From positions 1,126,624 to 1,181,452 of the forward strand of contig BFEA01000204.1 of the NCBI GenBank assembly GCA_003427395.1: DNA of 54,829 bases, given 5' to 3'. Below the pieces are notes generated by a model. The model saw nothing but the letters and a program-made list of their open reading frames with translations. It was not told the DNA's origin and made no database searches. The position numbers were made by a program, and so were the translations under genes. Below, piece by piece: positions 52,015-54,829 of the stretch (position 1 is the first letter of the stretch; each line of letters opens with the position of its first letter). The stretch is from Chara braunii (Eukaryota > Streptophyta > Charophyceae > Charales > Characeae).

Positions 52015-53056
52015 TGCAAGGAACATGAATATGGACGAAGCACAGAAATCCAAATTGCGAAATCACACTGGAGCCCAAGTAGTCAAAGCAAGAGCAGATA
52101 GCACAATGGAACCGAGCAACCATCCATTTGAGAACGGTACAGAAGAATCGTGAGTCAATGTCCAAGCCCAATCGGGCAACACCAACAGCATAACCCAATG
52201 TAGCTCTCTCTCTTGAATGGCGCCAGGCGCTCTACCTACTCTACAGCCTATCTCTACAACTACAGCATGGAAGCAACCAGACAACTTGACGACCAGCGAG
52301 GGATGACGTCAACACCAATGCCGACCTCCTCTCCACCAGGTACGTCTCTCTTCACCCTCACTCTCCCTTGTTATCCCACACAGCGCCCTTCACCTCCGAA
52401 GAACCACCTTCGCCCTTCACCTCCTCTGTGCCCACAGGCAGCCCGGCTATGGCCGCCAGCGCCCTGCGCCCAGGCTGCGCTCTACCGCCTAGCGCCAGCC
52501 TGCTCTCACTCAGCCTAGCGCAGCGTAGCACACTTGCAATCCAGCAGCGTGCCGGCCTTGCTCGCAATGGCCAAGATCCCTGCCCACTCGCCCTCTCTGC
52601 CTATATGCCAGTGTTGCGTGTGGGCAGCCTCCCTTGAGCCTGCGCCTGGGCCCCAGTACCTGTACCCAGGCCCAATGCGGTTGGGGCCCACGCAGTACAG
52701 TTGTGCCTCTTTCATCCAGGCCTGCGTCCAGATTCAGATAGTGGACCGGTATCCCATTGGCATTTTCGGCCTCTATTTCCAGTATGCAATGTCGGCCTCA
52801 CGTTTATGTGCCCAGGGCCTAACCAACTGAGATGGGCCCTGGTCCTTCTGCAATTTGCAGAGATCCGGTACGCGGTGCACTCCAACCAACTGGCGTGCGG
52901 CAACTGTATGGACCCCACTTCGTGAAGTGTTTGAACAGAGGGCTCTCGTTGATTTGCTGGCCCGCCTTCACTTAGGGCGGGCACGATGCTTGCTGGGGGC
53001 CTTGGCCCAGAACATGTACACCACGGCAAGGCCCCTTTGAGGGCTCAATCCTCACA
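52015..53056 (-). repeat. Solo LTR with ATAG target duplication
   Basis: 1042 bp from TGCAAGGAACATGAATATGG to CAATCCTCACA, flanked by ATAG at 52011-52014 and 53057-53060. It has TGACGTCA at 52304-52311, CCAGGTACGT at about 52338, and CCCGCC-loop-GGCGGG at about 52962-52981. No internal region remains on either side. Confidence 0.85.
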
Positions 53057-54829
53057 ATAGTGACAGAGGTAGGACTAAAATTGGGTGCTGGATGGACATA
53101 GAAGAAAGTCTAGAATGGAGAAGGACAAGGGGGATTGGAAGACCCCACAGACCCGAACTTAGGCAGGGGTGGGCGCGCGTTAGCGCTCACACAATGTGAG
53201 GAGCATGCTGCCGTCAACCCGCGTGCTGGAGGTGTAGCGCTGGCAGCGTGCGCTTGGTGGGGCGCTGGTCAGCCATCGGTGGTGAGGTGCTGGTTGTGCG
53301 CTGGTAGTGGGGCGCTGGTGGTTCGAAGGTGGCGAGGCACTGGCTCCTTGAGAGGAGCGAGGCACTGGTTGCTCGCGGACGGTGAGGCGCTGGCTACGGG
53401 TAAGCAACAAGGCACTGGCGACTGGCGGATGGCGTGGTGCTGGCTTCATGTACGTGGCATGGTGCTGACAGCTAGTGCATGGGCACGCGTTGGCATGAGG
53501 ACGCTGTGAGGGGATAAAAGGATCTGGCAATAGCGCGTAACACACACGTGGCATCTAGAGGCACTTGGCCAATCCACGTCACAGGCTGACATGGCGGCTG
53601 GCCTGAGGCATTGTGGAAGAGGGAGAGTATAGGTGGAAGCTGCTGTTTGTCCATTTCCCCTGTGCTTTCCACGTCAAGTACTCCATAGCCAATGCCCTTA
53701 TAGAGGCTGGAGCGCTCGAGCGAGTTGGCGAAAGTCGACGTCAGTGGAAGAAAGTAGAGTCAACCCGGTGGAACCAAAGTGTGGAGACTGCTGGACCAGC
53801 TCGGACCATCATCACAGCATGAGGATCGTCGGCGAGATCATCATCACGGGAGCTCTTCTTTATTCTTGTGTTCTTTTGTTGTTGTTTTTTCCTGTGCAGT
53901 TTTTTTTGTCAGAAGCGTTGGTTTATCATTAACATTGTCGCTGGTTGTCTTCACCTATCAAAGCTGCTCGTCATATACATCACCCGCATCTTCTTTTGCC
54001 GGTGGTCACCATCACTGTTGACGTTGGTCATCATCATCATTTCGCTTCCTCATCTTCTTCATCGTCGTTCGGACTTCTCCGTCTTCTATTTTCATTACAG
54101 CAATAGTGAGCTGTCAATCTTCCACACCGGTGCCATTAGGGTATCGCAAGTCAAATGTTCCTTACTTATTTCTCGCCAATTTTATTCCATCTTCGTCATC
54201 ATCATCATCATCATCATTTACCAATCTGAATCTTTATCATCATCATCATCATCATCATCACAATTTCTTATTCATTTTTTCATCAATTAGTAGTTATCTT
54301 CGTGTTGGTGGTTATATTCTCTTCGCCCAGATAGGTTATCGTCTTGTTGGTAGGTAGGTCGGTCAGGAAGGGAGCGCTACTCTGCAGGGGTAACACAAGG
54401 TGGGAGGTGATTGCCCTCTAGGGAGTCGACACAGATGATGGGAGCTGACCTGGGCTGGGGCTGGGAGATATGTATGGGGGCGCATTATCTCCTGGCGGAG
54501 GGAGACTACGTCAGAGTGTTATATTTGAGGTACACCTTTTGGGGGAACTGGTTACTTCAAGGCAGAAGGGAACGGGGAGGTTATCTCTCTCGTTGGGGCT
54601 GAGAGGAACTTCATACTGATAGCGGGGTTCAGCTCAGCGGAGGCAGCGAGAGGAGCAGAGGAGAACAGGAAACGAGGGGAGAGGAGGATAGTACCTGGAA
54701 GGAGGGGTGGAGAGGAATAGTCATCAGCATCCTCAACATTATCCATCATCTTTGTGATCATCTCAGGATACTCGTCAAATTTCATCATCAGAAAGGTTTT
54801 TTATCAGGATTTTTTTTTTTTTTTTTTTT
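53057..54829. repeat. Gene-free interval with minisatellite and (TCA)n
   Basis: From about 53225 to 53500 a degenerate repeat of GAGGCACTGG / GGGGCGCTGG recurs about every 20-30 bp. (TCA)n tracts lie at about 54197-54218 and 54237-54260. A minus-strand frame at 54552-54788 begins with an acidic stretch (MMKFDEYPEMITKMMDNVED) that could be a first exon, but nothing supports it further. The window ends in a T run. Confidence 0.45.

Noticed and set aside
53135-53554. Gly/Ala/Trp-rich frames near the right end
   Set aside because: They arise from the GGCGCTGG-type minisatellite; both strands are open and no domain is present.
1-54829. Bacterial operon, phage, defence or biosynthetic cluster
   Set aside because: No such genes are present; the content is eukaryotic retrotransposons, repeats, an organelle fragment and one VASt gene.

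Overview
This is nuclear DNA of a repeat-rich photosynthetic eukaryote, most likely a green-lineage plant or streptophyte alga; a charophyte such as Chara is possible but the sequence does not prove it. The reasons are: (a) an old insert of mitochondrial atp1, a gene that stays in mitochondrial DNA in plants and many algae but not in animals or fungi; (b) the 3' part of a VASt-domain (VAD1/GRAM family) membrane-protein gene; (c) chromodomain Ty3/gypsy retrotransposons primed by an initiator-Met-tRNA-like site; (d) very many long GA/CT microsatellites. There is no operon structure. Nearly all open frames are decayed retrotransposon frames or low-complexity translations.

Layout. 1-4.49 kb: no protein gene; a U6 snRNA-like retro-pseudogene, a 120-bp fold-back element, several minisatellites and pyrimidine-rich tracts. 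4.49-13.29 kb: element A, a minus-strand LTR element with 2.1-kb LTRs. It keeps gag and a degraded protease, jumps directly to the integrase C-terminus, and carries unrecognised extra reading frames between pol and the 3' LTR. 13.3-14.1 kb: MITE pieces. 14.11-23.12 kb: an atp1 NUMT split by element D (14192-22844), a minus-strand chromovirus with an RT-to-integrase internal deletion; one of its LTRs carries a nested 1013-bp insertion. 23.1-30.8 kb: tandem duplications, a MITE, two A-tailed retroposons with 16- and 17-bp target duplications, a solo D-type LTR and an assembly gap.

30.8-47.8 kb is a pile of one LTR family: B1 (minus strand, gag to chromodomain, many breaks), B2 (plus strand, internally deleted), LTR fragment G, and two facing LTR-plus-leader units (E and F) with a solo LTR nested in F's leader. 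47.97-49.29 kb is a hAT-like non-autonomous DNA transposon with an 8-bp target duplication. 49.7-51.4 kb holds the only convincing host coding sequence, the VASt exon or exons. It is followed by a (GA)n tract, another solo LTR (52015-53056) and 1.8 kb of minisatellite and microsatellite DNA.

No element here looks able to move by itself: protease, RT or integrase catalytic residues are altered or deleted, and frames are broken. I did not find a defence, biosynthetic or signalling system. The most notable items are the retrotransposon inserted inside a mitochondrial gene fragment, the extra reading frames of element A, and the set of nested insertions whose empty sites can be read within the window.
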